A stretch of 64,000 nt of DNA, from assembly GCF_008642355.1 (NCBI RefSeq), contig NZ_CP029193.1, positions 4,302,001 through 4,366,000 of the forward strand, in the 5' to 3' direction. The DNA comes from Streptomyces venezuelae. Its GTDB lineage: Bacteria; Actinomycetota; Actinomycetes; Streptomycetales; Streptomycetaceae. The notes beneath the pieces were generated by a model. It worked only from the letters and a program-made list of their open reading frames with translations. It searched no databases and had not been told where the DNA came from. A program made the translations under genes and the position numbers. Positions 9,493-17,043 of this stretch are shown one piece after another (position 1 is the first letter of the stretch; each line of letters begins with the position of its first letter).

Positions 9493-11361
9493 TCAGTTCC
9501 CCTTGTCGTACGTCAGCTCGCCGCTGCCGTCGGTGTTGGCGCGCCGGAGCTTGCCGTTGCCGAGGATGGTGATGACGCTCGGGTCGCCGGGCGTGCAGGA
9601 CGTCATGGGCTCGCCGACGGTGACCTCGGTGGGTCCGATGCGCAGTCGCTCGCCGGACGCGGACACGAGTTTCCCCTGGAAGACGCAGTGGTAGGTGCCG
9701 CCTCCGTCGGCGGGCCCGTCGGCCGTCACGGACAGCACGGTGTCGCCGACCTCGCCCTGCTGGAGGGTGAGTTCGCGGGTGCTGTGACCGTTGTCGGTGT
9801 CGAGGCCGCCGGACCAGGTGCCGAGGTATTTGTCCGGGATGGTGCCGTCGTCGCTGTCGGACGGCGACGGTCCGGGGGAGCTCGACTCGGGCCCCGGCGT
9901 GGAGGGCCCCGGGGTCTTCGGTGCGCTGCTGGCGCTGTTCCCGTTGGCGGAGTCGTCACCCCGCTTGTCCTCGGCGCTGTCGCCGTTCATGACGGCGTAG
10001 ACGGTGCCGCCCGCTCCGAGAGCCACTATGAGCGCGACGACGACCAGCGCGGCGGTGGACCGCCCACTGCGCCGCGCGGGCTCGGGCGGCGGGACGGGCC
10101 CGTACGGGGGAGTGGGCCCGTAGGGAGGCGTGGGCCCGAACCCGGGCGGGGGCGGCTGGTGGGGGTACCCGTAGGCGGGGTGCTGGACCGGGGCCTGCCG
10201 CGGCGCCGGGGTCTGCTGCGGGTAGCCGTACACCGGGGCGCCGGGCGGGGGTGTGGGAGGGGCCTGCCCGGAGACCATGGTGGGCAGGTGGTCGAGGGGG
10301 GCGGTGCCGGGCTTGCCGGGCGGGGGAGGGGTGGCGTCCTGAACAGCGCCACGCTCCCCACCGGACCCCGCTGCGACTCCGTCCGCGCCCCCCACGCTCT
10401 CTACGCCCTCCCCGCTCTCCCCGCTCTCCCCGCTCTCCTCGGGGTCCTCGGCGTCGAGCAACTGGACGGCGTGCCGACCCAGTTGGGCGACGAGGGCGCC
10501 GGGCAGCCAGGGATCGAGGGTGTGTCCGTCGTCCCCCAGCGCGTCGGCGGCCCCCGTACGCTCGAGCACCTCGTCGAGGGAGGGCCGGTCGCCCGGCTCC
10601 TTGCGGAGGCAGGCGCCGATCAGCTCGGCGAGCCCTTCGGGAAGCCCCTCCAGGTCGGGCTCCTCCTGGGCGATGCGGAACATCAGCGCGTGCACGCCGC
10701 TGTTGGCGGTCCCGAAGGGCAGGGCGCCGGAAGCGGCGTAGGCGAGCACGGACCCGAGACAGAAGACGTCACAGGCGGGCGTGATCCGATCCCCCCGCAC
10801 CTGCTCGGGGGCCATGAACCCGGGCGACCCGACGAGCGCGCCCGTGCGGGTCAGCCCTCCGTCGGTGACCGTCTCCAGGGCGCGCGCGATGCCGAAGTCG
10901 ATGACGCGGGGCCCGTCGATGGTGATGAGGACGTTGGACGGCTTGAGGTCGCGGTGGACCATGCCGGCGGCGTGGATGTCCTTCAGGGCATGAGCGAGCC
11001 CGGCACCGAGGATGTGGACGGACCGCTCGGGCAACGGCCCGTGATCGTGCGAGACGACGCTCTGGAGGGAGGGTCCGGCGACGTACCCGGTCGCGAGCCA
11101 CGGGATGGCGGCCTCGGTGTCGGCGTCCAGCACGGGCGCGGTCCACGCACCCCCCACTTGCCGGGCGGCCTGCACCTCCTGCCGGAACCGGTTCCGGAAC
11201 TCCTCCTGCTCGGCGAGCTCCTGCCGCACGAGCTTCACGGCGACCGTACGGCCCCGCTCGGACCGGGCGAGGTACACATGCCCCATGCCCCCGGCCCCGA
11301 GCCGCGCCAACAGACGGTACGCGCCGATCCGTTGCGGATCCCCGGGCACGAGCTTCTCCAT
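9493..11361 (-). CDS. Transmembrane serine/threonine protein kinase (PASTA-less)
   Basis: 622 residues from the ATG at 11361, preceded by GGGGGAGG; an in-frame ATG at 11382 lacks a binding site. The Hanks-type kinase domain (about 10-275) has the glycine loop LGAGGMGHVYLA, catalytic MVHRDLKPSNV, VIDFGIAR and FMAPEQVRG. A Ser/Glu/Gly-rich, then Pro/Tyr/Gln-rich linker follows (about 300-430; the DNA here has short ctctcccc repeats). A single membrane segment lies near 440-462 and an external domain of about 160 residues follows. That domain is a small lipocalin-like/beta domain (YLGTWSGGLDT, YHCVFQGKLVS), not PASTA. It probably responds to an envelope signal. Partners are not evident. Confidence 0.92.
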   Translation of the reverse strand: MEKLVPGDPQRIGAYRLLARLGAGGMGHVYLARSERGRTVAVKLVRQELAEQEEFRNRFRQEVQAARQVGGAWTAPVLDADTEAAIPWLATGYVAGPSLQSVVSHDHGPLPERSVHILGAGLAHALKDIHAAGMVHRDLKPSNVLITIDGPRVIDFGIARALETVTDGGLTRTGALVGSPGFMAPEQVRGDRITPACDVFCLGSVLAYAASGALPFGTANSGVHALMFRIAQEEPDLEGLPEGLAELIGACLRKEPGDRPSLDEVLERTGAADALGDDGHTLDPWLPGALVAQLGRHAVQLLDAEDPEESGESGESGEGVESVGGADGVAAGSGGERGAVQDATPPPPGKPGTAPLDHLPTMVSGQAPPTPPPGAPVYGYPQQTPAPRQAPVQHPAYGYPHQPPPPGFGPTPPYGPTPPYGPVPPPEPARRSGRSTAALVVVALIVALGAGGTVYAVMNGDSAEDKRGDDSANGNSASSAPKTPGPSTPGPESSSPGPSPSDSDDGTIPDKYLGTWSGGLDTDNGHSTRELTLQQGEVGDTVLSVTADGPADGGGTYHCVFQGKLVSASGERLRIGPTEVTVGEPMTSCTPGDPSVITILGNGKLRRANTDGSGELTYDKGN

Positions 11362-11441
11362 CGCCGCACCGACCTCCCCCATTGGTGTGCAACAGAGTGA
11401 GGATAGTGCGGCGGTACGACAGGATGTGCCGGGACCGCTCC

Positions 11442-11921
11442 CTACGGTTCCGTAACGGCCCCGGAGGACCCCGCATCCGTGTCGAGGACGTCGTCCAACA
11501 CCGTCGCCAGGCGTTCCAGTACCCGTGCCGTCTCCGCGAACTCCGCGTCGCCGAGTGCGTCCGCCAGGCGGGCCGCCAAGTCCGCGTGGCCGGGCTCGAT
11601 GCGGGAGACGGCGGCCCTGCCCTCCTCCGTCGGGCGGAGGAGTTTGGCTCGGCGGTGGGCCGGGTTCGGCGTGTATTCGGCGAGGCCCTCGCGGACCAGG
11701 AGGTCCGCCACGCGCTGCACGCTCTGGCGCGTGATGCCCATCGTGCGGGCGACGCCCGCGACCGGCAGCGGGTCGCGCAGCACCGCGCCGAGCACCTGCC
11801 ACCAGGCCGCGGTGAGCCCGGCGGGCTTCGCCAGTTCCTCGGAGGCGGTGAGGAACCGGCCGTTGAGGCGGAAGACGGTCAGGGCGGTGCGGCTCAGGAG
11901 GTCCTGGCGGTTGTCGCTCAC
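11442..11921 (-). CDS. MarR-family transcriptional regulator
   Basis: Winged-helix regulator of 159 residues, normal MarR length: LNGRFLTASEELAKPAGLTA, then the recognition region VARTMGITRQSVQRVADLLV and wing EGLAEYTPNPAHRRAKLLR. The GTG at 11921 overlaps the stop of the DJ-1-family gene (GTGA), so the two form an operon. A repeated palindrome upstream of the operon (12577-12601) is a likely operator, giving autoregulation. The ligand is unknown; an electrophile or oxidant would fit the partner gene. Confidence 0.9.
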   Translation of the reverse strand: MSDNRQDLLSRTALTVFRLNGRFLTASEELAKPAGLTAAWWQVLGAVLRDPLPVAGVARTMGITRQSVQRVADLLVREGLAEYTPNPAHRRAKLLRPTEEGRAAVSRIEPGHADLAARLADALGDAEFAETARVLERLATVLDDVLDTDAGSSGAVTEP

Positions 11922-12523
11922 GAGTTCAGCGTCTCGTACGCCGCCGGGTCCGAGTCGTGGAACAGGCGGTACCACGCGTCGAGCTTCTCGGCGTCGAGTA
12001 CGTCGCCGAGGCGGCCGAAGATCTCGCGGGCGAACGCGACCGGTTCCGTCGGGCCCGCCGTGATCAGGTCGCCGTCGGTCACCGCGTCCGACTCGACGTA
12101 TCTCTCGCCGCCCTTGTAGCCGGTGGCGGTCAGGTACATCGGTGCCGCGCTCGTGTGCGTGCGGTCGTCGAGCAGGCCCTCGCGGGCCAGGCCCGCCGTG
12201 GCTCCGCAGATCGCGCCGACCGGGACGCCCGCGGCCAGGAACGCGCGGGCCGTGCGGGCGAACGGGGCGAGGTCGTCGCTCGTGTCCCACAGGTCCGCGC
12301 CCGGCAGGATCAGCAAGGAGCTGTCCTCGGGGCGCAGTTCGGCGAGGGAGAGGTCGGGCTGTACGCGCAGGCCGCCGATGGAGACGACGGGTTCGGCCGT
12401 CGGGGCGACCGTGCGGATCTCGTAGCCGAAGCGGGCGAGCCAGGCCGTGGCGTGGCCCGTCTCCCAGTCGGCGAACGTGTCGTAGAGGGCGAGGTGCACG
12501 GGCTTGCGGGACGTGGGGGACAT
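11918..12523 (-). CDS. DJ-1/PfpI family protein
   Basis: 201 residues of the class I glutamine-amidotransferase-like DJ-1/PfpI fold: VHLALYDTFADWETGHATAW at the N-terminus, acidic region LILPGADLWD, and the nucleophile elbow VGAICGATAGLAREGLLDD with the Cys near 106. Members act as glyoxalases, deglycase-like or protective proteins; the sequence does not decide which. ATG at 12523 with GGAGG five bases ahead. First gene of an operon with the MarR regulator. It is often paired with MarR proteins in actinobacteria (family knowledge). Confidence 0.88.
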   Translation of the reverse strand: MSPTSRKPVHLALYDTFADWETGHATAWLARFGYEIRTVAPTAEPVVSIGGLRVQPDLSLAELRPEDSSLLILPGADLWDTSDDLAPFARTARAFLAAGVPVGAICGATAGLAREGLLDDRTHTSAAPMYLTATGYKGGERYVESDAVTDGDLITAGPTEPVAFAREIFGRLGDVLDAEKLDAWYRLFHDSDPAAYETLNS

Positions 12524-12576
12524 GTGAGCCTCCGGGGTGCGAGCGGGTGGCGTGCCTTGCGCTTCTGCTTGTGTAA

Positions 12577-12607
12577 GCATGCTGTCTTAATGGCAGCATG
12601 CTGTCAA
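12577..12607 (-). promoter_or_regulatory. Probable MarR operator and promoter of the DJ-1/marR operon
   Basis: GCATGCTG (12577-12584) and CAGCATGC (12594-12601) form a perfect inverted repeat spaced by 9 bases. GCATGCTGTC also recurs directly at 12577-12586 and, one base shorter, at 12597-12605. On the minus strand the repeat includes TTGACA (12607-12602) and, 17 bases on, CAGCAT, a plausible promoter. A repressor bound here would block it. Confidence 0.7.
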
Positions 12608-12689
12608 TGGGGTTGAGGCGAAGGCCTGGAGGCGTTCGTTAACGCTCGCCGGGGGCGGGCTTAACCTCCCGCTCCCTAGCGTCCTCGTC

Positions 12690-13337
12690 ATGGACAGCAC
12701 CCTGACCCTCTGCGCCCACCTGGGACTCGACCTCGCCGCCGTCGCCCTGCTGACCTTCGGCGTGTTCTATCCGCGGCACCGCAGGCGCGAGCTCGTTCCC
12801 GCGTATCTCGCCCTGAACGTCGCCCTGTTCGCGATCGTCGCCGGGCTCGGCACCGTCGGCGGGGACGGCGGGCTCGCCCTCGGGTTCGGGCTCTTCGGCG
12901 TGCTCTCGATCGTGCGGCTGCGCTCCGACGCGCTGCAGCACCAGGAAGTCGCGTACTACTTCATCACCCTCGTCCTCGGCCTGCTCTGCGGTCTGCCCGC
13001 GCTCGGTCTCCCCGTGGCCGCGCTCCTCGCCGGCGTCCTGCTCGTCGTGATGTACGGCGCCGACCACCCCCGCCTCTTCGCCCGCGACCGGCGCACCGTC
13101 GTCACCCTGGACTCCGTCCACCGCGAGGAGGAGTCCCTGCGCGCCGAGCTCGCACGGCGGCTCGGGGAGCCGCTCGGATGGACCGTCCAGGAAGTCGATT
13201 ACGTACGCGACCTCATGGTCCTGGAAGTACGTTTCCGCCAGCCGGAACCTTCCGTGACCTCCCGGGAGTTGACGGTACGACGACGCACGACCCGGTCCCG
13301 CACGATCGCCCCCAGCCACCCGAAGGAGACCGTGTGA
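12690..13337 (+). CDS. DUF4956 membrane protein
   Basis: 215 residues matching the DUF4956 pattern: several membrane segments (about 10-30, 37-60, 65-80 and 95-130) with the conserved FGLFGVLSIVRLRSD followed by EVAYYFITLVLGL, and a cytoplasmic C-terminus. The ATG lies 8 bases after TAGCGT, so it is probably leaderless. It overlaps the VTC-domain gene by GTGA. DUF4956 and VTC-domain proteins are commonly paired. By analogy with the VTC complex, a link to polyphosphate or anionic-polymer handling at the membrane is a reasonable inference, unproven. Confidence 0.85.
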   Translation: MDSTLTLCAHLGLDLAAVALLTFGVFYPRHRRRELVPAYLALNVALFAIVAGLGTVGGDGGLALGFGLFGVLSIVRLRSDALQHQEVAYYFITLVLGLLCGLPALGLPVAALLAGVLLVVMYGADHPRLFARDRRTVVTLDSVHREEESLRAELARRLGEPLGWTVQEVDYVRDLMVLEVRFRQPEPSVTSRELTVRRRTTRSRTIAPSHPKETV

Positions 13338-14143
13338 ACCCCGCCGTACGCGCCATCGGCCGCGCCGCCACCGCCGCGCACCCCATCGCGCTGGACGAGG
13401 TCAACGCCAGGGCGGAGCTGCTCGCCCGCTTCGACAACAGCTACCTCGTACCGGTCGAGATCTTCGAGGACCTCGCCGCGCTGCTCACCGACCCGCGCCG
13501 GGCGGGCGGGCCCTTCCGGGCGCTCAGCATCGGCGGTAAGCGCTGGTTCCGGTACCACTCGACGTACTACGACACCCCCGACCTCGGCACCTTCCACGAC
13601 CACCGCCAGGGCCGCCGCCTGCGCTACCGCATACGGGAGCGCGTCTACCGGGACAGCGGCGAGCGGCAGTTCGAGATCAAGCTGAAGAGCGGGCGCGGCG
13701 AGACCGTCAAGCACCGGCAGCGCCTGGAAGGCGACGACCACGCCCTCGACGCGGTGCGGCTCGGGTTCCTCGCGGGCGTGCTGCGCGGGTCGTACGGCAT
13801 CGAGGCACCGGACGGCCTCACGCCCTCGCTCGTCACGGACTACCAGCGGGCCACCTTCGTCGCCGACGGTCAGCGCATCACCTGCGACGCGGGGCTCGTC
13901 GTGCGGGACACGGCGACGGGACGCAGCGCCGCCGCCGACAGCGGACTCGTGCTCGTGGAGACCAAGACCAAGGGGCATCTGACCGACGCCGACCGCGTGT
14001 TGCACCGGTTCGGGGTGCGGGCGGCGGACTTCACCAAGTACTGCGGGGGGTATGCCGCGGTCAGGCCCGAGCTGGGCATCAACAAGTGGGCGCGGGCGGT
14101 CCGGACGGCGTTCCCGCGGGGTGCGCGCGCGGGGGTGGTGTGA
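13334..14143 (+). CDS. VTC-domain (polyphosphate polymerase-like) protein
   Basis: 269 residues resembling the catalytic tunnel domain of VTC4-type polyphosphate polymerases (CYTH-like beta barrel): RFDNSYLVPVEIF, YHSTYYDTPDLGTFHDH, RRLRYRIRERVY, QFEIKLKSGRGETVKHR and VLVETKTKG. The paired basic and acidic strand residues expected in the tunnel are present. The GTG start overlaps the DUF4956 stop, so the proteins probably work together. The 3' end overlaps the convergent histidine kinase by 65 bases. A CotH-type kinase, often found with this pair, is not in the window. Confidence 0.85.
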   Translation: MNPAVRAIGRAATAAHPIALDEVNARAELLARFDNSYLVPVEIFEDLAALLTDPRRAGGPFRALSIGGKRWFRYHSTYYDTPDLGTFHDHRQGRRLRYRIRERVYRDSGERQFEIKLKSGRGETVKHRQRLEGDDHALDAVRLGFLAGVLRGSYGIEAPDGLTPSLVTDYQRATFVADGQRITCDAGLVVRDTATGRSAAADSGLVLVETKTKGHLTDADRVLHRFGVRAADFTKYCGGYAAVRPELGINKWARAVRTAFPRGARAGVV

Positions 14144-15455
14144 GGGGGAGAGGGAAGGCGAGGGTGACGCGGGCGCCCGACCCGGGTGCTGCGGGTCCCG
14201 TGGTGAACGTGCCGCCCGCCTCCTCGGCCGTGCGGCGCGCGATGTCCAGGCCGAGTCCCGTGGAGCCCGCGCCGCTCGTGCCGCGGTCGGGTGCGGCCCC
14301 CGGGTCGGGAAAGCCGGGCCCCTCGTCGGCCACGGTCAGCTCCGCCCGCCCGTCGGGTGTGCGGCGGACCGTGAGGGAGAAGGCCGTGCCGTGCGGGGTG
14401 TGGTCCAGGACGTTGCCGATGAGCGCGTCGAGGGCGGCGGCGAGTTCGTCCGCGGGGACGGGGACGGGAACGGGGACCCCGGCGTCGGGCGTATCGGTGT
14501 GCACGGTCCGGCTCTGGTCCTCCGCCAACGGTGCCCAGAACGCCGTACGTTCCCGTGCCACCGCCGCCAGGTCCGCGCGCGGCGCCTCGCGCAGGGGGCG
14601 CCGTGCCTTGCGGATCACGTCGTCGACGCTGCGTTCCAGCGCCGAGACGTCCGCCGCGATGCGGTGCGCCTCGTCCGGGTCGCTGAGGGTCTCCGCGTCC
14701 AGGCGCAGGGCCGCCACGGGGGTGCGCAGCCGGTGCGCGAGGTCGGCGGCGTTCTCGCGCTCGGCGGTGAGGAGCTCGTCGATACGGGCGGCGAGGCGGT
14801 TCAGCTCACCCGCGATCAGGCGCAGTTCGGGCGGGCCCTCCGGTTCGGCGCGGGCCGTCAGGTCTCCCGCGGCGAGCCGGTCCGCGGTACGGGCGAGGCG
14901 GCGCGTCGCCCCGACCAGACGCGCGCCGAGCCGGTCGGCGAGCAGCAGTCCCAGGAGCACGAGGCCGACGCCGATGCCGGCCAGCACGAGCCACGACGCG
15001 AGCGTGCCCGCGTACAACTGCCGTTCACTGAGCGTCACTTGAACGACGGCCGTGCCGTCCTTCGCACCCTGCACGGGGACCAGGACGAGACGGCCGCCGG
15101 AGCCGGGCTCGTAGGTGAAGGCGCGGCCGGTGCGGGCGAGGCGTACGGGGTCGGTGACGGCGGATCCCTGCCCGGCGGCCCGCGGGCCGATGACGCGTCC
15201 GTCGCCGAGGATGAGCGAAGTGCTGGGCAGGCCCTCCCCGTTGACGCTCTCCACCGTCTGCTCGGCCGTCTCCCGCTCGTCGGTCGTGGCCAGGACCGGG
15301 CCGAGGGCGTGGGCGACCCACTGGGCGCGGGCGGTGGCCTCGGCGGTGGCGCGGTCGGCCGCGTGGCTCCGGGTGAGGAGCGTGAGGGGGACGAGGAGCG
15401 CGGTGAGGACGAGGGCGGTCGTGGCGGCGGTCAGGAGGAGCAGGCTGCGGCGCAT
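14079..15455 (-). CDS. Sensor histidine kinase with HAMP domain
   Basis: 458 residues. Membrane segment at about 5-27, extracytoplasmic sensing region of about 145 residues, second membrane segment at about 178-200 (LASWLVLAGIGVGLVLLGLL), and HAMP at about 200-250. The H-box is AADLAHRLRTPVAALRLDAE, and the HATPase has LTVADEGPGFPDPG and GLGLDIARRTAEEAGG. It receives from the regulator gene by a one-base TGATG overlap. The OmpR-type pair resembles CseB/CseC-like envelope sensors, though the exact signal is unknown. The C-terminal 20 residues are Pro-rich and overlap the VTC gene. Confidence 0.93.
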   Translation of the reverse strand: MRRSLLLLTAATTALVLTALLVPLTLLTRSHAADRATAEATARAQWVAHALGPVLATTDERETAEQTVESVNGEGLPSTSLILGDGRVIGPRAAGQGSAVTDPVRLARTGRAFTYEPGSGGRLVLVPVQGAKDGTAVVQVTLSERQLYAGTLASWLVLAGIGVGLVLLGLLLADRLGARLVGATRRLARTADRLAAGDLTARAEPEGPPELRLIAGELNRLAARIDELLTAERENAADLAHRLRTPVAALRLDAETLSDPDEAHRIAADVSALERSVDDVIRKARRPLREAPRADLAAVARERTAFWAPLAEDQSRTVHTDTPDAGVPVPVPVPADELAAALDALIGNVLDHTPHGTAFSLTVRRTPDGRAELTVADEGPGFPDPGAAPDRGTSGAGSTGLGLDIARRTAEEAGGTFTTGPAAPGSGARVTLAFPLPLTPPPRAHPAGTPSGPPAPTC

Positions 15456-16180
15456 CAGGCGGGGTCCTGGTCGCAGGGGGTCCGGTCGCCGGAGGGCTGC
15501 TCCCCGGGTGCCGCCAGCTTGACGCCCACCGTGCGGACGGTGTGCAGGTAGCGGGGGTGCTGGGCCGTCTCGCCGAGCTTGCGGCGGAGCCAGGACAGGT
15601 GGACGTCGACGGTCTTGTCGGCGCCGCCGAGCGGCTGCTGCCAGACCTCGGCGAGCAGTTCGCGGCGCGAGACGACCTGGCCGGGGCGGCGGGCGAGGTA
15701 GGCGAGGAGGTCGAACTCGCGGGGCGTCAGGTCGACGGAGGCCTCGTCGAGGGTCACCTCACGGGAGGCCGGGTCCACGGAGAGGCCGCCCACGCGCAAC
15801 GGTTCCTCGGTCTCGGTCACGCCGAGCCGACGCAGTACGGCCTTGATGCGGGCGTCGAGTTGGGCGGCGCCGAACGGTTTGACGATGTAGTCGTCGGCGC
15901 CGGCCTCCAGGACGGTGACCATCTCCGGCTCGTCGTCCCGCGCGGTCGCCACGATGACGGGGACGTCGCTGACGGCACGCAGCATGCGGAGCACCTGCGC
16001 CCCGTCGACGTCCGGCAGCCCCAGATCGAGCACGACCAGGTCGGGCCTGCTGGTCACCGCGGCGTCGAGCCCGGCCATGCCGCTGGGCGCCGTCGCCACG
16101 GCGTGCCCCTTGTCGCGCAGGGCCCGCACGAGCGCGCCGCGGAGCTGGGGGTCGTCCTCGACGACGAGAAGATGCGCCAT
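15455..16180 (-). CDS. OmpR-family response regulator
   Basis: 241 residues: receiver domain 1-118 (VVEDDPQL, Asp near 51 in VLDLGLPDVDG, Lys in DYIVKPFG) and an OmpR winged helix at about 130-225 (VDLTPREFDLLAYLARRPGQ, VDVHLSWLRRKLGE). The ATG lies 6 bases after TACGGT on the minus strand, so it is probably leaderless. It is first in a two-gene operon with its kinase. An unstructured tail of about 20 residues follows the winged helix. Confidence 0.95.
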   Translation of the reverse strand: MAHLLVVEDDPQLRGALVRALRDKGHAVATAPSGMAGLDAAVTSRPDLVVLDLGLPDVDGAQVLRMLRAVSDVPVIVATARDDEPEMVTVLEAGADDYIVKPFGAAQLDARIKAVLRRLGVTETEEPLRVGGLSVDPASREVTLDEASVDLTPREFDLLAYLARRPGQVVSRRELLAEVWQQPLGGADKTVDVHLSWLRRKLGETAQHPRYLHTVRTVGVKLAAPGEQPSGDRTPCDQDPA

Positions 16181-16274
16181 ACAACCACCGTAGTCAGGGC
16201 CGGGGTACGCGCCGTGGCGGGGTCTTGCCGAGCTCTTAACCGGGCGTTAGGAAACGATGCGGCACAGTGGCGGA

Positions 16275-16772
16275 ATGAGGAAGTGGCGGAACGCGGTCGT
16301 GACGGCGGCGTGGGTTGCCGTGGGGACGGCGGCGGGGGCGCTGGGCGCGTGGCAGTTGGCGAGTTCTGACGGGGCGGGGGGCGCGGCGCACAGTCGTCCG
16401 CTGGATGAGGCGGCGGTACGGGCTGCCTTGACGGCATCTACGCCGACGCGCGCGTCACCCTCCGCGTCCGCGCCGCCGTCCCCCTCCTCGACGCCGCCGA
16501 CGCCGACGCCTTCCGCCGACCGTTCCACGGTCCGCTTCACCGGTGGCTCCGCGACGGTGGAGTGCCGGGCGGACGGCACGGTGCGGCTCGTCTCCTGGAG
16601 CCCGGCGGACGGGTTCCACATCGACGACGACGTGGAGCGGGGGCCGGGGGCGGTGGCCCGCCTGGAGGCGGAGCCGGGCGACGACGACGATCAGCCGGAC
16701 CTCCCGTACGAGATCCGCTGCGCGGACGGGACGCCGAGAGCGAAGGTCCTCCCGGACAGGGACGACGACTGA
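16275..16772 (+). CDS. Small secreted or membrane-anchored protein of unknown function
   Basis: About 165 residues. An N-terminal signal anchor (MRKWRNAVVTAAWVAVGTA, about 5-30) is followed by a Pro/Ser/Thr linker at about 60-90 and a small C-terminal domain with two Cys residues (VECRADGTVRLVSWSPADGF and YEIRCADGTPRAKV) that could form a disulfide. Divergent from the OmpR-type pair, so it may be a target or auxiliary of that system (inference). No family recognised. The ATG at 16275 is preferred over 16257 because CACAGT precedes it by 8 bases. Confidence 0.65.
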   Translation: MRKWRNAVVTAAWVAVGTAAGALGAWQLASSDGAGGAAHSRPLDEAAVRAALTASTPTRASPSASAPPSPSSTPPTPTPSADRSTVRFTGGSATVECRADGTVRLVSWSPADGFHIDDDVERGPGAVARLEAEPGDDDDQPDLPYEIRCADGTPRAKVLPDRDDD

Positions 16773-16807
16773 GGCAGTGCCTCCCGTGCGGGTCGGTGGG
16801 GGCCGGT

Positions 16808-16915
16808 CGCGCAGTTCCCCGCGCCCCCAGGTAGTCCTTCCCCACCCGGAACCCATGAGGGAAACTCCCACGGGGGCGCCCAGGAGCCCTCCCCAGGGGC
16901 GCGGGGAACTGCGCG
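16808..16915. repeat. Perfect 20-base inverted repeat in a 271-base intergenic region
   Basis: CGCGCAGTTCCCCGCGCCCC at 16808-16827 is the exact reverse complement of 16896-16915, with 68 bases between. The motif family (GGGGCGCGGGGAACTGCGCG) is one I recognise as recurring between genes in many Streptomyces. The whole gap 16773-17043 holds no gene; its 3' end carries the promoter of the aminotransferase gene (TACCCT at 17031-17036). Confidence 0.8.
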
Positions 16916-17043
16916 GCCCACCCACCCCCACCCCCACCCGCGCCCCGCGAGCGACCGCCCCCGACACTCTGTCGGGTTCACGACGTCACGTACGACAAGA
17001 CGCCCATGTCCCGTCCACTCCGTGGACATCTACCCTCGGCCCC

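Noticed and set aside
10381..10450. Short tandem ctctcccc/ccgctctc runs as a CRISPR-like repeat
   Set aside because: They are low-complexity coding sequence for the Ser/Glu/Gly linker of the Ser/Thr kinase, with no spacer structure.
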